Shown here: positions 1 through 13,600 of the stretch, piece after piece | Layout: each line of letters opens with the position of its first letter | Numbering within the stretch: position 1 is the first letter of the stretch | Origin: Symsagittifera roscoffensis | Taxonomy: Eukaryota; Xenacoelomorpha; Acoela; Convolutidae | Reading direction: 5' to 3' | Length of the DNA: 64,000 nucleotides | Assembly: GCF_963678635.1 (NCBI RefSeq) | Contig: NC_087067.1 | Coordinates: forward strand, 26,111,547 to 26,175,546 | Program-made: the position numbers and the translations under genes | Notes under the pieces: generated by a model | The model's input: the letters and a program-made list of their open reading frames with translations, nothing else | What the model was told of the DNA's origin: nothing | The model's database searches: none

Positions 1-30
1 AAATGTTAAAGTTTTTTGATGTTTTCAGTG

Positions 31-147
31 CGGTTTCTTATATCAGAAGCCTATACACGTGTAGCCGCTTCCAAAAGCTAGTTTAACTTTAACTATCTTT
101 GGAAGCGGATTCACATGTATTAAACTTCCTTTTATAAGAAACCGCAA
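31..147. repeat. Foldback (inverted repeat), about 45-bp arms
   Basis: The left arm (from GCGGTTTCTTATA to CCGCTTCCA, about 31-74) is the imperfect reverse complement of the right arm (TGGAAGCGG to AAGAAACCGC, about 100-147), with a spacer near 27 bp. I see no coding capacity. It looks like a small foldback element or MITE relic, and a stable hairpin would form if transcribed. Confidence 0.7.
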
Positions 148-294
148 AACAAAGAGACTAACACAGTCCACAATGAACTTCTATTGCAACAAAGCAAATC
201 GAAACGGCGATATCAGCTCATGATTCAATTCATAGTTTCAAATCATGATAGCTTTTGTTGAGGTTAACACTCATAAACATCGTATCAGCTCTTA

Positions 295-754
295 GGTATA
301 TGAAATAGAATAAAATAAAAAAAATTTTTCTAAAATTTGAAATTTTTTATGAAAATCATCCCCCCACACGCCATATAAAGTACAAAAAGATAGATTTCGT
401 TCCTTGTAACAAATCTATTATGGCAAATCAGCTTCGTTCAACCAATTTGGAACGATTTATAAGACGGATTAAATCTCGCTTACGCGTTAATAGCGCGAAT
501 TATATCGCGCGTTAATTGTCCCAAATTGGTCAAAATGGCCAAAATGGCAATCTTTAAACCCTTATAACTTTACAAAAAATGATCACAGGTGAAATATAAT
601 TTCAAATTTAAGCTCAGGACAACAATACCTTTTGAATGATATAAAAAAATTCCTTCAAAAATGGCTAGTTAAAAAGTCGAAATTTGTCTGAAGAAAAAAA
701 AACCCACCCCGAGCACAAATATTCCGTTACTTTCGTATCGAAAGTCGGAACAAA
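295..754 (-). repeat. Dispersed repeat family A, copy 1 (TIR-type DNA element)
   Basis: Read on the minus strand it begins with GTTCCGACTTTCG followed by CGAAAGTAACGG, then shares in order the blocks 'TTGTGCTCGG', 'CAGACAAATTTCGAC', 'GTCCTGAGCTTAAATTTG', 'GGCCAAAATGG', the CGCG-rich palindromic block near 470-515 and 'TGGGGGGATGA' with copies at 52.15, 60.99 and (weakly) 35.2 kb. No reading frame is evident. The best preserved copy is bounded by GTTCCGACT and AGTCGGAAC, so this is probably a non-autonomous DNA transposon. Confidence 0.7.
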
Positions 755-2290
755 AAGTTAGATGCTACTTCAGCTCAGTATTTAACTCAAAGTTGTAATA
801 ATTTTTTGAATTTTGTAGTGAGAAAAGAAAGCAAACCAAGAAGACGGAATCAGCCCACGGTTAATTTTGAAGTTCCAAATTTCCGCACTTGAAGTAATTT
901 CAGGGCCAAAAATTTAAAAAGTAAGAAATAAGCAGAACCGATACAAACGTTTTACGAGTTTGTGTTCTTAAGGTTATACTTTGAATCTGTTCATAAAAGT
1001 TTTATCATTTTTTTTTGGTCTAACAGGGCTTAAAGAAATTACTAGTATGAGTTCATTGGCATGATTGAATAAGTGTGAGCAAAACCTTTTGACAGTTTTC
1101 ACAGCGCTTGCTTCATTTTCAGGTTTGAAAGCAGATGCTAACCATTTAACGTCCTCTCTAATGTACTATCAGATTTTTTTTTTTGATTTTTTATAGACTT
1201 TTTTCGTCATCTTCACTTCGTTTGTTATCTCAGCTCGATAATCAGAAGGGTATTTGCCTGGACCAATTGGAGACTGCGCGTAATTTGTTATCGGAGAATC
1301 CAACTAATTTCTTATTTATAGGTTTGGTAAAAAAAAATTTTTCGTTGCTGCGGTACTGAAAATAGTTTTGTGAGATTTCCTACAAAAAAATTTCAAAAAT
1401 GTTTATTCGATTTTCTCAAAACAATTTCTTAGAATCAGCTTTAAAGTTCTTCGCTGTCGCGACGTACAATAACACAAACTCTTTGCCCAAAAAATTAGTT
1501 TTGCTACATGAGTTACCGGAACACGCACTAACTTGGCAGAGTGAGTGTTTTGCAGGTTTTTGCAGATTCTTAGTCAATAAGCACTTACACCCCCCATTCA
1601 ACATGTCATAAGCTATATGACATGATTCGTCAAAACTGATTTTTATTATTTCCAAAAAAAATTTCAACCACTAATTACGTATAACTAAGAGACTAATTTT
1701 TTTTGTTCAAAGTGCATGCGTTATAGTCGCTATCTGAACATTTTAACATGCAGAAAATTGAAAGAAGAGTAACTTTTTCATAAATTGATTTCTATCTGTT
1801 ATTACTGTATAGAAGAAAGGGTTCCCCCCTTTTTAACTCTAAGCAACTTAATACCCTACAATTTCACTCCCTACTTTTGTTGCCTTAGCAATTTAACATC
1901 GCTACATTTTAAAACAATTTCTACGACTTCACACCGTTTTAAACCAAAATGAAAAGAAAATTTACTTCAAAGGGGATTTCGGTTACCAACAGAGAATTAA
2001 ACGAGAGAAATTTTTGCCATTTAAAGCCAGACAAATTCGCGCTACTTAATTTGCCTAAGTTTTGAACAGAAATGACCTTGCAAATGATTTCATTGAAGCG
2101 TTTCAAACCAAAATGAAATGGCCTTGCTTTTTCAATGAATCATTCCAAAATGAACCAAAAACAAGCAAAAGTTCAATGAACTTCAAAAGCCCGCAAAGAA
2201 TTAGACGTCTTTTGACTAATATGGCCTAATTTTTTAGACATTTTCAGCCGGTATAGAAATTCAAAAAAGGTTTAACCGATGCCAAAAGCC
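755..2290. other. No convincing gene; AT-rich noncoding
   Basis: No long open frame with splice support. A stop-free stretch near 1190-1357 (+) has a fair acceptor (TTATCTCAG at about 1233) but no recognisable product and no partner exon, so it is not called. The rest is homopolymer-rich sequence. Confidence 0.5.
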
Positions 2291-2890
2291 TAAAAATCAA
2301 TATTTTTAGAATCATTCTCGAACTTAAACTTATGACCTGATCGCTTTGTCAGCATTTTTTGAACTCTCGGCATTTTGGGGTCGCCGCACAAAATGATTCC
2401 CTCATGATCATTTGATCCACTGTCATACCGGATAAAAAATTTTAAAAGTTCCAGGGATCTCGAAATTTCGCGCAATCGGGATGGGCGGCATATTTACATC
2501 TAGCTGCTTACGAGTGCGTGCAGCCGTTCGGATCAGTTTGTCTTTACTTGGGAGAACAAACTGAGTGGCCAAATCGTTTGTAATTGGCAAAACCGCACTG
2601 GCAACTGCAACAGTCTGGGTAAATCTCTCGCCGAGATCTTTTGCATGCTTTATGACATTTCGGGCCTCCAAGTTTCCCGCTGAAATGTCGTGGTTATGCT
2701 CTCCACGCGTCTCGATTAATTCGTTATTTTCAGTAATGGGAGTTGCTCGACATTTATGTGTTTGATATTTTGAGCAAATCCAATTTTCTGTAAGCTTATT
2801 TTTTTGCTTGAAATAAAATTCGTGGCCGGACATTATAAGAATTGGCTTGTTTTTAGATGAAACTGTGAACTCGAAAGAATACTCAATCAT
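2291..2890 (-). pseudogene. FLYWCH zinc finger / MULE transposase N-terminal fragment, frameshifted
   Basis: From the ATG at 2890 the frame reads a FLYWCH-type module: an F-x-V-S-x-x-x-K-P start, a GHEFYFKQK block, NWICSKYQ, a second Cys in HKCRA and the closing HNHD. That is the C-x-C-x-H-x-H finger that heads many MULE transposases of invertebrates. It continues through a QLDVNMPPIPIARNFEIPG linker. Near 2440 the frame shifts and the segment continues in another frame as DSGSNDHEGIILCGDPKM, which matches the ILIFG...L block that precedes the transposase core. The core itself is absent. The gene is therefore broken by a frameshift and a truncation. A sister copy lies at 61.7 kb (+) with the same ending, so both decay products come from one family. 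Strand and domain are clear; autonomy is lost. Confidence 0.78.
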
Positions 2891-2923
2891 AATGTGTTTA
2901 TTGTGCTTGCGTTTGTTTATCAC

Positions 2924-4553
2924 TTGAGGAAAGTATAAAGTGACTGTCAGATTTTTTTGTGTCAGAATTTTTACGTCAAAATGTTATAAATTAGCACAAG
3001 CAGCTTTTTGTTTAGTAATCATAATGGTTTAGCGAAAAATTTAAATGAAAATAAATTACAAACTTGTAGAAAAGAGTATTGAAAAAATTAGGAAGCCTCC
3101 TTTTAGCATGCATAACTAAGATAAACCAAGTTTTTCATTATGGAGCTTGTGTTAATTGCAGGATTAACTTTGGTGTGATAAGATTTAAGATAAGGAATTC
3201 ATACAGCGTTAATTTTAATAGTGAAATGACTAGGTGTTAAAATGTACTGTGTTAAACTGGAAAATAGGAGTTATATTGTTGTCGATTTAAATTGTTTCGT
3301 AGTGAAATGATTGAGTGTTAAAATGTACGGCGTTTAATTGTATGTCATTAAATTTTAGGATACCAGAAGAAAGTTGTAAGGTAGCGGAAGAAAAATTTCT
3401 GCAAATCATATAGGAAGCTAAGATAGGTGATTGTTTTGTAGGATGGTCAACCCAGGCTCTATCACAGAAGACACGCCATCGTGGTTTAACTATCCAAATT
3501 CAATAAAAAGATCGTTTTAAAAAGTTTTGGACTCAAGTTCATAGTCGCCATGGCTCATGATCGCTACTAGCGATATCATAAACCACACAAACAAGTACAA
3601 TCTCTCTTCAAACAAGTAAAAAAGTCCCTAAAGAAGTACAAATGTCTTCAATTTTAATGCAGCCGCATTAGATGAAAAAACTAGACTAAAAAGTAAGCTT
3701 AACTTGAAAAAACTAATCACTTTTGACACAAAAAGTCAAAAGTCATTAAATTTCTCTCCGTAGTCTGGGAAGAATTTAAATCATATCTGACTTTTTGTTT
3801 CTTGGTTTTTTTTTTCAAACTAATTGCCTTGTTGTAGCATTGATGTTTTGGATTTTTCTCTTTTTACTTTTGGAACTTTACCGGTTCGAGTTCTTTCCTT
3901 AACTATTTGTAACCTTTAGTTGCGATGGTTTAAAATTTTTACTGGTTGTTTTTTGAATCGGAAAATGTTCACGCCAATTTTGACGGTACTAGTAGAAAAA
4001 ACTTTTTTTGAATTTTTTGGAATCAAATCAAAATCACAGGTTAAAGGAGTTCAATACGATGCCGAAATTGACCCCAACAATTTTTTCTTGATTGCGATAG
4101 TCAAAATCATGAATTGAAAACACCCAGTTTCTTTCGTGAATTGGTCGAAAAAATATGATAACTAACCCGAAACAACCAGTTGCCTATATACACATCAATT
4201 ATAACTTATTGTCAGATAGTCACTCTGATGCTTCATTTCAAAACTTGTCTTGATAGACAAAATAGCTGCTGAAAGTTTTTCAAAAGGAGCAAACGTTGAT
4301 TTTTAAATTCCTATGCCAAAAGTGTTTTTGAAATTTGGTATAATTGAGTAAAGATGCACTTAAGAGTCATTTAAATGGCAATATTACAAAATGATTAAAT
4401 GTTAGTAGACAAAAAAAACATTGAACATGCGGGGATTATAGTTCGGAGCACCGTACCTTCAGAATGAATTCGAAATGACTTTTTTCACCTGTTGAACTTT
4501 CAAAAAAAAACATTGTTGCAGGTCAGATCCCGGCCTCTGTGGCTCTTCTACAG
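2924..4553. other. Noncoding; short 81-bp direct repeat at 3219-3342
   Basis: The block TAGTGAAATGA..GTGTTAAAATGTAC occurs at 3219 and again at 3300, one and a half copies with a spacing of 81 bp. Otherwise I see no gene. Any exon of the glutamate receptor upstream of 4554 should lie here or left of the window, but I could not identify one. Confidence 0.5.
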
Positions 4554-4619
4554 CAAGTCTCTTTCAGCACTCCTTACAGATATGACTCCCTCTGCATCAC
4601 TGTACAACGCAGGTTCCAG
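4554..4619 (+). CDS. Receptor exon: end of S1 ligand lobe
   Basis: 22 codons: QVSFSTPYRYDSLCITVQ and four more residues, matching the GluN1 stretch EFSKPFKYQGLTILV that leads into M1. The acceptor CTCTTCTACAG at 4553 has a good pyrimidine tract; an alternative acceptor at 4521 (TTGTTGCAG) would add ten residues (IPASVALLQ..) that do not fit the family. The donor is CAG|GTATCT. The ligand-binding Arg of S1 would be in the preceding exon, which is not seen. Confidence 0.75.
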
Positions 4620-7600
4620 GTATCTGTCATTCTCAATCTTCACTCACTTTTATGTGAATTATTTGTTGCGGTTTTTTTATTACAGTCTATAATATCTAAG
4701 TTAATAAAAAAGGCGAATAGATTTTATGAAGATGTCACCCGACAGGCTGATGCGTTATTGTTTTTCGCTCAAGCCGAATCAAATTATAAACATACACTTT
4801 TATAGAAAGTTTCTGACTTAATCATACACCTACTCGATTGCAGAAATTAAATGGGCAATCTACGATTGCATTCAACATTTGTCGGAAGGAATTTTCTAGT
4901 GCTTTAGAATATAAAATTGCTGTCTAAGATTTCAAAAACTAATCAGAAAAAAAATCCCGGAGTCGAGAAAGGTGACTAAGAAGGTGACTAATTGCAGGGA
5001 GCCACTTTGACCTCATTTCTGCGACCTCTGAACGTGGGAATGTTTGTGTCCATTTGCATCACAGTGAACACAGTGGCCATAGGTATGGCCTGTCTGGAAT
5101 GGAACAGTCCCTTTGGTCTCACGCCCAGAGGAAGAAACAGAAGCAAGGTCATACAAGTGGCCATACAATACAATACATGTGATGACTCTTTTATAGTGTA
5201 TTGGGAGACTAGCTCAAAGTATCAATTTTAGTCGACCTGAAAAAAAAATGTTGATAAAGTTTTCATCACCCCTTTTATAAACACCTTATTATATAAGCAC
5301 CTTTAGTATTTTTCGTACAGTATATCAAGTAAATGTGATCTGACTATTTGATCTGCAAGATTGTGAGGAAACATAGCTCAGTGACTGAAAGTTTTGGTAC
5401 TATTTTAACAATTCAATTTTGGGCTGACCGATCTAAATTTTGTCTGAAGGAGCGAACATTATATAAAATTCTAGCTGAAGGAGCGAACATCATATAAAAT
5501 TCTAGCTGAAGGAGTAACATTATATAAAAAATTTGTCGGAATGCTCGCCAAAAAAAACGAATGTTTTGGGTCAAAATTTTTTTATAAAAGTGACTAAAAT
5601 GTGCCTGTTTTTTTTCAACCATTTGCCCACGATGAAAAAAATTTGGGCTAAATAGGATCTTTTTTTGATTTCGCAAAAATCAACCTCACACCCCCCTCCC
5701 CCCTCCCCCTCAAGAAAACACTAGATCCGTCCCCTAAACTCAGTGGTATTATATTTACTAAAGCGTATCCAATCTGTGCGAGCGGCGGTAGCAAAAATCT
5801 TTGGTGTGTCTAAGTAACTGTGGGCCTCGATTTATGGTAATGTATGGCCACCTATGGCACAGGTGTTCTCTCTGCCCTCTGCGTTGACTCTCTGCTGGAG
5901 TATTCTGTTGGGCCACACTACTGATTCCAGTGAGTATATACAGATCATTATTAAATAATTTTAACATTTGGACTGTTCGCTTCATTTTTGAGCCCCCAAA
6001 AACCCAAGTTTAATGTATCAACTTTTGCGAGTAAAATGTGGTATATTTCGACTGTTTAAACCAAAATTGGGTTTGTTTGACCTGGGGTATGTTTTCAACG
6101 ACTAAAAATTTTACCTTTTTTAATGAAAAATGTACGCTCGACTCTGCTTGACCGATTTCAGTTATACTAGCAAACACGTTTTCATTAATCAATCGGCTCG
6201 CAGAAAGCAATGAATCTTTGAAATGATTCAAATGTGTTTTAGCTTGAACCGGGGTTCAAGTATGATAGTTGGGTCTCAGAAAAACAGCAAGTATGAAAAA
6301 TGGGTTCAGCAATTTTTTGTGAAAAAATCAAAAACACAAGTAAACAGATGAGAACCATGTCTTCAAACATTTTAAGACTTAATTATTGTTCTTCCGGGAC
6401 TCAGCTAACATTAAGGTTCTCAACTAAAATAGTTGTAAATGAACCGGTTTGCAATACTTGTCTAAGCGATGAATAAATTAAAATTTTCAATCTAATTTAT
6501 ACAGTGAATCAGTTCGAAAAACATCGAAAATCTCTCAGTAAGCCATTCAATTCAAATTTTGAAACTTTTGAAAATTTTGTACACTGAAAGGAATGGCAAG
6601 AAGCTATTTTATCTAATCTAGCCAATAAAATGGTGATTTAAACAAAACTAAACAAAGTAACGTGATAGCACCCCACTTTAGTGCTTGGAATTTCAAACAA
6701 TGTGCAGTTTCTTAAGCATATGTTTTGCGAAAATTTCAATTCTCAAAGTGAAAAAATTTGAAAAAAAGGTCGTAGCTCGGTAGACGAAAGATTTTGAGCA
6801 GCCAATTTTTAAGGCAAGATTTGCAATATCTTTGGAGTTCTCTGACAGCAACCCAATATAGTTTGGAAACGGGAAATTTTCAAAAAGTTTTTGCAATGTA
6901 AGGTTTCCTGAAAAATTAGAGCTGGGAGTGTCAAATTTTGATAGGTTTTTGAAAAGTTTATTTTATCGGAAAATTTGAGAAAACAATTTTCACGTTTCGT
7001 GAACTAAAATCCTTAATTTAATTTTATTGTTTTTATTTATGTCAAAGATGTTATTTTTTATGTCAAAAACTTTCCATAAATAATAACATCTGTCTTATCT
7101 TGGAAGCTAATATGTTTCGTTCAATCAAATTTCGAGACAGTATTTGCAACCTCTAAGAGTATCATGACAGCACTCAACTATAGGGCGGGAAACATCCAAT
7201 TTTGCTAGGTTTTGAAAATTTTAGTTTTTTTATTAAAAAAACCAAATATTGTTATAATTTTAAACTAAAAATATTTGAATATTCAATTTTGGAGGTCGAT
7301 TTTGCAACCCCCGGGAGAATCTTAAGAGGTCCCCAAATCCCAACATAGGGTTGCTAATTTTAAATCTTGTGACGTTTTTGACTTCTATATTTTCAAATGA
7401 TTTTTCAAAATGTCATGGAAAAAACATCAAAACTTGGAAGCCAAAAAAGTTTCAGCAGACATATTTGAAAGCAAGATTTGCATTTCCTCAAAAAACCCTT
7501 CGAGTATCCGACAAAAGATTGAGAATATCCAAGTTTCTTAAGTTTTTCAAATCTGAATGTTTTAAAAAATGTCATAACTTGGAGGTCAAAAGAAATTGAG

Positions 7601-10600
7601 CAGATATATTTAGAAGCAAAGTTTGCAAGCCTGAAAAGCAGCCTGGAAGCACCCAATCATAGCATTGCTAAATTTTATTTTTGCAAAGCTCTAATTATAA
7701 ACATATTAGAAAATTTTTCAAAAAAATTAGAAAAATTTCATATCTCGGAATCCACATTGATTTGAGCAGACATATTTGAAAGGAATACTTGCAAATTCTG
7801 AGAATACCGTGACCGCGCCCAATTTGAATTGAAATTTTCAAATTTAACGCAGTTTTTTAAATCCTTGTTTTATGAAAATTTTTAAAAAATTACAAAAATT
7901 GTCATATTTCGTAAGCAAAACGGTTTGATTAATGGTTTCAAATTCGGAGGTCGATTTTGCAACCACCAAATAAACCTTGAGAGCATCTGAATATGGTGCG
8001 CATTTTAAAAATAATTTGTGAAATTTTTACCTCTAAATTCAAAAAATCATAAAAACGTCATATTTCGGAAGCTAAACAGATTTGAGCAGACATATTTGGA
8101 TGCATGATTTGCAACCCATGAGATTATCCTGACAGCATCCCACTATAGGTTTCAAAATATAAAATTTAATTTTTGATGTTGGCCTTTCAGTTCTTGAAAT
8201 TTGAAATAGTTTCACAATAATCTGTCTAGAAATTTGTCCTTGACCTAAGGAAAGATCTTGCGTTGAAATTTTTCTAAATTTTGGATTGAAAAAAAGCTTC
8301 TAAAATATTGATGATATTCGCTTAAATATTGTCTCTAACGCCTTCTGTTCACCATTCTTCCGTATGAAAATCGCTTAAGCATGGTGTCCATAGAGTATTT
8401 TGCGTTGCGTTTAAATAATAGATTTCGACTGCATGCATCCATTAAGATTAGGTATGTATTGACTGTCTTCAAATTATATATGCTTAGAGGGTCTCGAATG
8501 TTACCAAAAAAGAAAAAATGTACAAATTTTTGTTCTGCTAGCTCAGCTATGTTCAGATTTCTTTCGATCAAAAAGGCGCGTCTATCGTTTTTCTCGATAG
8601 AAAAAGTGTACTCGTATGAAATGTCTAATTTTTTTTAAATCATCTTGTTGTTCCGACCTTGAAAGGGTAATTCACTTTGCATTTGAATATACTTCATTTT
8701 TCTAAAATATTTTTAATGCAAATTTCAAACTCAGGCAACACAAATTCGGGCACCCCCACACCATCATACCTTTTGGTATTGTTTTATGACACCCATTTTC
8801 GGCTGACCAATTCTAAAATTATTAAATACGCCTTGGGCGCAAATATATACTAATTTTGAAAGGAAGCACTCAACAAAAAATACATTTTTTTTGGTGAATT
8901 TTTTCACAAAAAGTGCCTAAAAACGGCAATTTTGGCCTGATTTTTAAACAATTGCCTGCGGAGCAAAACTTTTATGAAGAGAGGGTCTTTATAGTGTTCT
9001 GGGAGTGCTTGGAAAATCAATTTGGTTGTGCTTAAGAAAAGTTCAACCAAGATTTCAAAAGTTCAAAATTCCCTTTCGAGAAAATCCTTGTTTTTATGAT
9101 AATTTCTTCAAATTATTTTTTCAAATAGCTGTTTTTCTTTCCATTTTGATTTAATTTGTCTTTACAAGAAATGAAAAAAAAACGAAAAAAAAATGCTTTA
9201 AAATAATTTTTGACCAGTTTTTTTTTTACAGAAATCAAGCTTTTTTCACGAAAAAAACTGAATGCAAAAGCTATTTTCAATGCTCAAAGTTTGTGCATGT
9301 TTTATCAGCGCACAAAGTGGCTGAAAGGAACTATGGCATTTGGAGTATTTTTCCCGGCCGGTTTTGACTAGATCAAAGAAATATAATGTCGAATGGGCTA
9401 TTACATGACAACATTTTGGTCGTTGTTTCAGCTGTGCTCAAACTCTATAATATGAATTTTCTCGGCAATCATGTTACTGTTTCACTGTAATTGCTCTGCA
9501 TCTAGCTTTCGGAACCAGAAAGTGCTCGACTTGAAATATACTCCTGATTTCATTTATCCGGACAAAACGAACAAATTTTGAACAAACTTTCAAACGCGCT
9601 TTTCTCAGATTGGCTTAAGATGATACTAAAAAGTGAAGATAACAAAAGTTGCTTTAAATTCAACCAAAAATGATACGATGACTTTTTAAAAAATTCTCAC
9701 CCAATTTTCTACCTCAAAAAATGGCTATTATTTATTTTAAAATTATTTTAAAAGTACGCTGAAACTACAGAGTTAATTGATAAAAAGTCTATATCAAAAG
9801 AAGCCTCTTACACAGCCTACCAAAGTAATTTACTGGAGCCAGGAAATTTACTTGAAAAAATGCTCCTTTGAGTGCTGTTTTTCGGACTTGAAAAAGTCAT
9901 TGCCGATCAAATCATTGAAACAGATCTTGCTCTAAAAAGCTAGATTTATAAAAAATGCTGATGCGTTCGGCAGTGAAAGTTTCATTGACTGAATATCTAA
10001 TTTGAGCGCTTTGTTTTCACTGTAATTATCAGCAAGCCGAACCACAGCTCAAAAACCGCCCCAGAAAATCTCTCAAAAGCGCTCCAGGGAGTTTTGCCTT
10101 CAAACCGCTGAAAAAACGCCCAAATAAGACCAAAACTAGAGCGCGTTTGAGCTATTGGGACTAATATCAAAATACCGTCCACTTTAGTCTTGCATCAAAG
10201 TTGGCAAAAAACACCATCAACTCGGTTGGTTCTCGCAGGTACTCCGAAGTCGTGGAGTGCTCGCTGGCTGATGAATATGTGGGCGGCACTTTGTGTGTAC
10301 TTTCTGGCCTCCTACACGGCCAAATTGGCAGTCTACATGATAGGCAGGACCACCTACCTACACCTCAGTGGAATAAACGACCCCAAGGCTAGTCCATAAA
10401 TGGAGATATAAAAACAAATGCAGTATGGCCGGCGTAGCTTTTTGTCACAAAGTCATGCAACGCGTTGTTGATGGATGCAAATTTTGTTCCAAAATACCAT
10501 TATTTTTTGAAACCAAAAAAATAAGGCAGTAGAAATCATCATTTCTGGCCCAGTAATATTTTAAATTAAAATTCGTTGGAGAAGAATCATTTCCAAAACT

Positions 10601-13600
10601 CAATTCACTTATATCATTTTTCTTTGTTTCTGGCTATTATGATTTTCTTTAAATTCAAAACTTTTTTCTTTAAATTCTTTAGATTCTTTCCGGCGAAGTG
10701 TTACTTGGCACTGTGGAAGGTAGCTACGCACACGAGCATCTGGAGAAATTCTACGAGTTCCAGCCAGACCAGGCCCACCCACATTATTCAGCTGATGAGG
10801 GAGTAGGGGGGAACGGGAAACAACTGAAACTATACAACAACTTATCACACGCCCTCTCTTCATTACAGTTAGTAGAGTTAGTACCCGGGATTGAAAGAAG
10901 CCAATTATGCAATTCCATATTTGCAGTGTATGATAAGCATTTTTACATTGCCACACAAAAATCTCAAAAGTTCCTATTCGCTTTTGGAAAACTAGATAAA
11001 AAACTCGTTTCGTGGGAAATTAAGGTAAAAGCTATCAACTTGTAAAAATTGTATCAGATGGAAGAATAGCTTGGAGTCAAAAGTAATAGAATACTGATGA
11101 TATCTGTTTACAATTTTTTTATTTTTGCAAGTTCAAGTATAGCAAATAAATTTTCTGTTTTTCAGATTTATTAAATTTTTTTCAGCAAAAATAAATTTTC
11201 CGACTAATAGTTATCAATTTTCTTCTAAGTTGCTCTAACTTTTTTATTCTTAATTACTGTCATAAAAAAGTAAAAATGAAAGGCATTGGAGCTAGTTAAG
11301 CTAGTCAAAAATCAAAATCCAAATTATATAAGTTAATGCCACTGATAAATAATACCTCGCATTTTCCATAAAAGGTAAAGGAGCTAGTTAAGCTAGTCAA
11401 AATTCAAAATCCAAAATATATAAGTTCATGCCACTGATAAATAATACCTCGCATTTTTCCATAAAAGGTAATGGAGCTAGTTAAGCTAGTCAAAATTCAA
11501 ATTCCAAATTATATAAGTTCATGCGACTGATAAATAATACCTCGCATTTTTCCATAAAATATAATGGAGCTAGTTAAGCTAGTCAAAATTCAAAATCTAA
11601 AATACATAAGTTCATGCCACTGATAAATAATACCTCGCATTTTTCCATAAAAGGTAATGGAGCTAGTTAAGCTAGTCGAAATTCAAAATCCAAATTATAT
11701 AAGTTCATGCCACTGATAAATAATACATCGCAATTTTCCATAAAAGATAATGGAGCTAGTTAAGCTAGTCAAAATTCAAAATCCAAATCATATAAGTTCA
11801 TGCCACTGATAAATAGTACGTCGCATTTTTCCATAAAATGTAATGGAGCTAGTTAAGCTAGTCAAAATTCAAAATCCAAATTATATAAGTTCATGCCACT
11901 GATAAATAGTACCTCGCATTTTTCCATAAAAGGTAATGGAGCTAGTTAAGCTAGTCAAAATTCAAAATCCAAATTATATAAGTTCATGCCACTGATAAAT
12001 AGTACGTCGCATTTTTCCATAAAAGGTAATGGAGCTAGTTAAGCAAGTCAAAATTCAAAATCCAAAATATATAAATTCATGCCACTGATAAAAAGTACCT
12101 CGCACTTTTCCATAAAAGGTAATGGAGCTAATTAAGCTAGTCAAAAGTCAAAATCCAAATTATACAAGTTCATGCCACTGATAAATAATACCTCGCATTT
12201 TTCCATAAAAGGTAATGGAGCTAGTTAAGCTAGTCAAAACTCAAATTCCAAATTATATAAGTTCATGCGACTGATAAATAATACCTCGCATTTTTCCATA
12301 AAATATAATGGAGCTAGTTAAGCTAGTCAAAATTCAAAATCTAAAATACATAAGTTCATGCCACTGATAAATAATACCTCGCATTTTTCCATAAAAGGTA
12401 ATGGAGCTAGTTAAGCAAGTCGAAATTCAAAATCCAAATTATATAAGTTCATGCGACTGATAAATAATACCTCGCATTTTTCCAAAAAATATAATGGAGC
12501 TAGTTAAGCTAGTCAAAATTCAAAATCTAAAATACATAAGTTTATGCCACTGATAAATAATACCTCGCATTTTTCCATAAAAGGTAATGGAGCTAGTTAA
12601 GCTAGTCGAAATTCAAAATCCAAATTATATAAGTTCATGCCACTGATAAATAATACATCGCAATTTTCCATAAAAGATAATGGAGCTAGTTAAGCTAGTC
12701 AAAATTCAAAATCCAAATTATATAAGTTCATGCCACTGATAAATAGTACCTCGCATTTTTCCATAAAAGGTAATGGAGCTAGTTAAGCTAGTCAAAATTC
12801 AAAATCCAAATTATATAAGTTCATGCCACTGATAAATAGTACGTCGCATTTTTCCATAAAAGGTAATGGAGCTAGTTAAGCAAGTCAAAATTCAAAATCC
12901 AAAATATATAAATTCATGCCACTGATAAAAAGTACCTCGCACTTTTCCATAAAAGGTAATGGAGCTATTTAAGCTAGTCAAAAGTCAAAACCCAAATTAT
13001 ACAAGTTCATGCCACTGATAAATAATACCTCGCATTTTTCCATAAAAGGTAATCGAGCTAGTTAAGCTAGTCAAAATTCAAAATCTAAAATACATAAGTT
13101 CATGCCACTGATAAATAATACCTCGCATTTTTCCATAAAAGGTAATGGAGCTAGTTAAGCAAGTCGAAATTCAAAATCCAAATTATATAAGTTCATGCCA
13201 CTGATAAATAATACATCGCAATTTTCCATAAAAGATAATGGAGCTAGTTAAGCTAGTCAAAATTCAAAATCCAAATCATATAAGTTCATGCCACTGATAA
13301 ATAGTACGTCGCATTTTTCCATAAAATGTAATGGAGCTAGTTAAGCTAGTCAAAATTCAAAATCCAAACTATATAAGTTCATGCCACTGATAAATAGTAC
13401 CTCGCATTTTTCCATAAAAGGTAATGGAGCTATTTAAGCTAGTCAAAAGTCAAAATCCAAATTATACAAGTTCATGCCACTGATAAATAGTACCTCCCAT
13501 TTTTCCATAAAAGGAAATGGAGCTAGTTAAGCTAGTCAAAATTCAAAATCCAAATTATATAAGTTCATGCCACTGATAAATAGTACGTCGCATTTTTCCA

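Noticed and set aside
1190-1357. Stop-free plus-strand stretch with an acceptor-like TTATCTCAG (LDNQKGICLDQLETARN)
   Set aside because: No donor in a suitable place, no family resemblance and no phase partner; it does not match the receptor's missing S1 segment.
10576-10806. 76-codon plus-strand frame overlapping the S2 exon
   Set aside because: A different frame from the one that aligns with GluN1; its start is poly-Phe translated from the intron's pyrimidine tract.
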